From contig NZ_JAOWKX010000010.1 in the NCBI RefSeq assembly GCF_025751585.1, positions 1-64,000 of the forward strand: a DNA stretch of 64,000 bases. The letters are read 5' to 3'. The notes beneath the pieces are model-generated. The model was not told the DNA's origin, searched no databases, and worked only from the letters and a program-made list of their open reading frames with translations. Source of the DNA: Fluctibacter corallii (GTDB lineage Bacteria > Pseudomonadota > Gammaproteobacteria > Enterobacterales > Alteromonadaceae). Below are positions 61,779 through 64,000 of the stretch, in pieces (the first letter of the stretch is position 1; the number at the start of each line of letters is the position of its first letter). A program made the translations under genes and the position numbers.

Positions 61779-62636
61779 ATGTTGTTAAGCGAGCATCTTA
61801 CAACTCATACCACGTTAACTGAACTTATGCAGCCGATGCGCTTCAATCAAATGGCATCGGCTGAGCAGTTACGTTTTCGCCGATTTTTGCCATCGGGCAC
61901 GGCACGCCACTTCGTTCAGTGTTACTGGTGTATTTCGCCTGAGCGTCCTCAAAATATTACCGAAAAGTTGTATCCCGATGGGGGCACCAGTGTGTCATTT
62001 ATTATCAACGACGGGAAATTACGCATCGTTCTTGCTCATTACAGTAAAACCCAAATTGTACGCTTTGATAACTTAGCTCAGGTGTTTAGCATTCGCTTTT
62101 TACCACACTTTGCATTTCCTTTATTGGGGTTGCACGCTGAAGAGGTAAACAATGGCGAAGTAGACATTACCGAGCATCTGACTAGTACCCCGTCGCCCAC
62201 ATTGATAAAGCTCATGCATGCACTCACAACGGCTTCAGAGTCTCATTGGATTACGCTCGCTAACCAATGGATTGATGCATGCAGCCTTCACTGCACCTTT
62301 CCTAAATATGTGATTTCTGATGCGGTACTTAGGCGAGTGTCGATACAAGATGATGTAGCATCGTTAACTGAAAAGTTGGGTATGAGTAAGCGCACATTAG
62401 AGCGTACTTTTCGTAAGCAATTGAATATTACACCTGCATCGTACCTTACTTTTTTACGCATGATGAAGGCGCGGTGGTTGCTGTCTTACCATGCATTGCC
62501 TACCGCAGAGGTTGCGTTGGAATGCGGTTTTTACGATCAAGCGCATTTTACTCATGTGTTTTCTCGCTTTGTCAGTGAAACCCCGCGACGGTATCACAAA
62601 CGAAAAGTGTCGCATATTTACAATATTCTAAAGTGA
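61779..62636 (+). CDS. AraC-family transcriptional regulator
   Basis: The C-terminal 100 residues carry two helix-turn-helix units, VASLTEKLGMSKRTLERTFRKQLNITPASYL and AEVALECGFYDQAHFTHVFSRFVSETPRRY, typical of AraC/XylS regulators. The N-terminal part (FLPSGTARHFVQCYWCISPE and EKLYPDGGTSVSFII) resembles the sensor domain of this subgroup. The start is placed at the Met at 61779; a GTG at 61764 is also possible. It precedes the AhpD-like gene by about 40 bases and may control it. Confidence 0.85.
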   Translation: MLLSEHLTTHTTLTELMQPMRFNQMASAEQLRFRRFLPSGTARHFVQCYWCISPERPQNITEKLYPDGGTSVSFIINDGKLRIVLAHYSKTQIVRFDNLAQVFSIRFLPHFAFPLLGLHAEEVNNGEVDITEHLTSTPSPTLIKLMHALTTASESHWITLANQWIDACSLHCTFPKYVISDAVLRRVSIQDDVASLTEKLGMSKRTLERTFRKQLNITPASYLTFLRMMKARWLLSYHALPTAEVALECGFYDQAHFTHVFSRFVSETPRRYHKRKVSHIYNILK

Positions 62637-62676
62637 AACACCGCTACGCTGTTTTCAAACATTAAAAGGAAATCCT

Positions 62677-63156
62677 ATGAAAACAGCTATCTCTCAAGAA
62701 ACACTATTCAACACATCTCAAAACTTCGTATCTAATATGCTGGGTTTAGGAGAATTTTCGTCGAAACATGTACCTGAATCGCTTTTGCACCTTGTGAGGC
62801 TTCGCGTATCGCAAATTAATGGTTGCTGTCTGTGTTTGCATATGCACGCCACCGAAGCACGACAGGCCGGAGAAGCACAAGCGCGTTTAGATGTATTGGG
62901 TGCTTGGAAAGAAGCGGAGTGTTTTAGCACGCAAGAACGCGCTGCACTACAATGGGCGGAGGCCCTGACAACATTGTCGTTGCATGCACCTGAACAGCCA
63001 GCGTACGATGCGCTTAGCGAGGTGTTCTCTCAAGAGCAAGTGATTGGGTTAACCGCAGCCATTGTGGAGATTAATGGTTGGAATCGTATTTCTGCTGGGT
63101 TTGGATTTAAACCAGACATCGCACTGCAACAAAATGAGGAAGCCAATCATGCGTAA
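62677..63156 (+). CDS. Carboxymuconolactone decarboxylase/AhpD-like protein
   Basis: The 159-residue helical protein has the AhpD-fold motif INGCCLCLHMHATEARQAGE, with the Cys-x-x-Cys and nearby His of alkylhydroperoxidase-type enzymes, followed by VLGAWKEAECFSTQERAALQWAEALT and QVIGLTAAIVEINGWNRIS. It probably reduces peroxides or disulfides. Its stop overlaps the start of the small YrhK-like gene, so both are coupled; the AraC gene lies upstream in the same direction. Confidence 0.88.
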   Translation: MKTAISQETLFNTSQNFVSNMLGLGEFSSKHVPESLLHLVRLRVSQINGCCLCLHMHATEARQAGEAQARLDVLGAWKEAECFSTQERAALQWAEALTTLSLHAPEQPAYDALSEVFSQEQVIGLTAAIVEINGWNRISAGFGFKPDIALQQNEEANHA

Positions 63157-63316
63157 GTTAATTGATCAGATTGCGCAACCTGTTGCAAGCCTGCTTTTTT
63201 TAGCGGGAAGTGTGATGTTTCTGCCTGCATTTGCGTCTATGGCCGTGATGGGCGTATGGTGTTTTATTGGAGGCTCTGGCATTTTGTTCTTACATTCTGT
63301 ATCGGCCAGCGCGTAA
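63149..63316 (+). CDS. YrhK-like small membrane protein
   Basis: The ATG at 63149 (GAGGAAG upstream) overlaps the AhpD-like stop; an upstream start at 63062 would fall in that gene and is not used. The 55-residue product has two helices (VASLLFLAGSVMFLPAF and VMGVWCFIGGSGILFLHSV), with the Gly-Ser...Phe-Leu pattern of YrhK domains. It is often paired with redox enzymes; the function is unknown. Confidence 0.7.
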   Translation: MRKLIDQIAQPVASLLFLAGSVMFLPAFASMAVMGVWCFIGGSGILFLHSVSASA

Positions 63317-63340
63317 CGCGATACAATGACTTACATAAGA

Positions 63341-63372
63341 AGAGAAGGTGCGACAATTTGTCGCATTTTCTC
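63341..63372. terminator. Intrinsic terminator after the AraC-AhpD-YrhK set
   Basis: TGCGACA ATT TGTCGCA, extended by pairing of GAGAA with TTCTC and followed by TTTT. It can function in both directions. Confidence 0.8.
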
Positions 63373-63424
63373 GTTCTAACTTTCTCATTACTATTCACCC
63401 AAATTTTCGACAGGATGTATTTGG

Positions 63425-64000
63425 ATGTCTAAGTATCGACGTGCTTTCTCTTTTTTATCTTGTGTCCCTTTCAGTATGTTAGCCAATGAGTCTATAGAAA
63501 CCATTTATGTTGTGGGGCAAAGCCACCGTGACAGCGCGCACATTCACTTAAATCAGGCGCTAGATAAGCAAGGTGTTGGTTTTTCTGCTGCGGGCGGCCT
63601 TGCGCCCTTGCCAATCATAAATGGATTAATGGGTGACCGTATTGGTGTGGTGGTTGACGGTGCCACTGTTGCTTCGGCATGTGGCAATCACATGAATCCG
63701 CCTTTGTCTTATGTGTCTGCCAATCAAGTTACCTCTATTAACGTATCTCCGATGGTGTCACCAGTAAGTGAGGGAGGAGACAACATTGCTGGCGTAATTC
63801 AATTAGAGACCTTATCACCACGTTTTTCTGATTCACAACATTTGGCGCATTTGCAAACCGAATTGGGGGCAGAGTATCAAAGTAATGGGGATGCGCACGC
63901 TATTAATGCCGGTGTGCAAGCTGCCAATAAAGCGTGGTTTGTTGGCTATGCTGGAAGCTACGCGCGTAGTAATAGTTACGATGATGGTGATGGAAATCGC
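63425..64000 (+). CDS. Copper-type TonB-dependent receptor (OprC/NosA-like), N-terminal part
   Basis: The frame begins with ATG at 63425 and stays open to the window end, giving 192 residues. It has a signal peptide (about 1-20), a TonB-box-like ETIYVVG, and a plug domain with ACGNHMNPPLSYV, the segment characteristic of copper receptors OprC and NosA; its C86-x3-M90 matches the CxxxM half of the OprC copper site. VISP-type IQLET and barrel strands follow. It is likely a copper or copper-complex importer, in line with the SCO-like protein nearby. The C-terminal barrel lies outside the window. Confidence 0.85.
   Translation, partial: MSKYRRAFSFLSCVPFSMLANESIETIYVVGQSHRDSAHIHLNQALDKQGVGFSAAGGLAPLPIINGLMGDRIGVVVDGATVASACGNHMNPPLSYVSANQVTSINVSPMVSPVSEGGDNIAGVIQLETLSPRFSDSQHLAHLQTELGAEYQSNGDAHAINAGVQAANKAWFVGYAGSYARSNSYDDGDGNR

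Noticed and set aside
1-64000. CRISPR arrays, tRNA, rRNA, riboswitches
   Set aside because: No regularly spaced direct repeats, no cloverleaf with CCA or T-loop, no rRNA-like block and no known riboswitch core were recognised by reading.

Overview
The window looks like chromosomal DNA of a marine, particle- or algae-associated gammaproteobacterium of the Alteromonadales (Alteromonas/Glaciecola/Paraglaciecola-like). The reasons are moderate-to-low GC, four TonB-dependent receptors (one cut by the right edge), a carbohydrate utilisation locus with its own receptor, many small secreted or lipid-anchored proteins, two methyl-accepting chemotaxis proteins, a GGDEF protein, and family-level matches throughout. 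The taxonomic call is inference; no rRNA or tRNA gene is present.

Layout. 0-0.4 kb: the tail of a REP-associated tyrosine transposase-like gene. 0.6-1.9 kb: two tandem glutathione S-transferases. 1.9-6 kb (minus strand): a TonB receptor followed by the agmatine-to-putrescine genes aguA and aguB. 6-11.4 kb: a GH13-like secreted protein without recognisable catalytic residues, folM, fpr, a transglutaminase-like/TPR lipoprotein and two small unknowns. 11.4-24.7 kb: a sugar island comprising a LacI regulator, an amylosucrase/sucrose-hydrolase-type GH13 enzyme, a TonB receptor, an MFS permease, a ROK fructokinase, a VOC protein, an outer-membrane porin-like protein, a lipoprotein alpha-amylase and an aldo/keto reductase. 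This reads as sucrose and alpha-glucan uptake: receptor across the outer membrane, MFS across the inner membrane, amylosucrase-type cleavage, then phosphorylation of the fructose. 24.8-27.9 kb: a short-form bd-type quinol oxidase (cioAB-like) behind a GbsR-type regulator and a perfect FNR box. 28.3-34 kb: an alcohol dehydrogenase with a divergent Lrp regulator, a beta-barrel protein, an FG-GAP repeat protein and a hydrolase. 34-38.7 kb: a MarR-controlled RND/MMPL exporter with LolA-like and DUF1302-like partners.

38.7-57 kb is accessory: a small HExxH protein, lipoproteins, TPR-GGDEF, flavodoxin and ASCH proteins, a candidate structured small RNA, a tail-collar/RhiA-like pair, a secreted Cys-rich protein with a small acidic partner (toxin/immunity-like), a divergent FHA-HTH regulator and Ser/Thr kinase-TPR protein, and a PEP-CTERM protein. 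58.7-59.5 kb holds two small peptides with double-glycine leaders and a 58-residue two-helix membrane protein, with its own promoter and terminator: a candidate class II bacteriocin/immunity operon. The right end carries a carotenoid oxygenase, an AraC regulator, AhpD-like and YrhK-like proteins, and the start of a copper-type (OprC/NosA-like) TonB receptor.

A second signal runs across the genes. The word TGGGTGTC/GACACCCA (fuller form AGTGGGTGTCY) occurs at least 28 times, 26 of them in the first 26 kb, in both coding and intergenic DNA, sometimes as inverted pairs. It resembles an uptake-signal or REP-type word.
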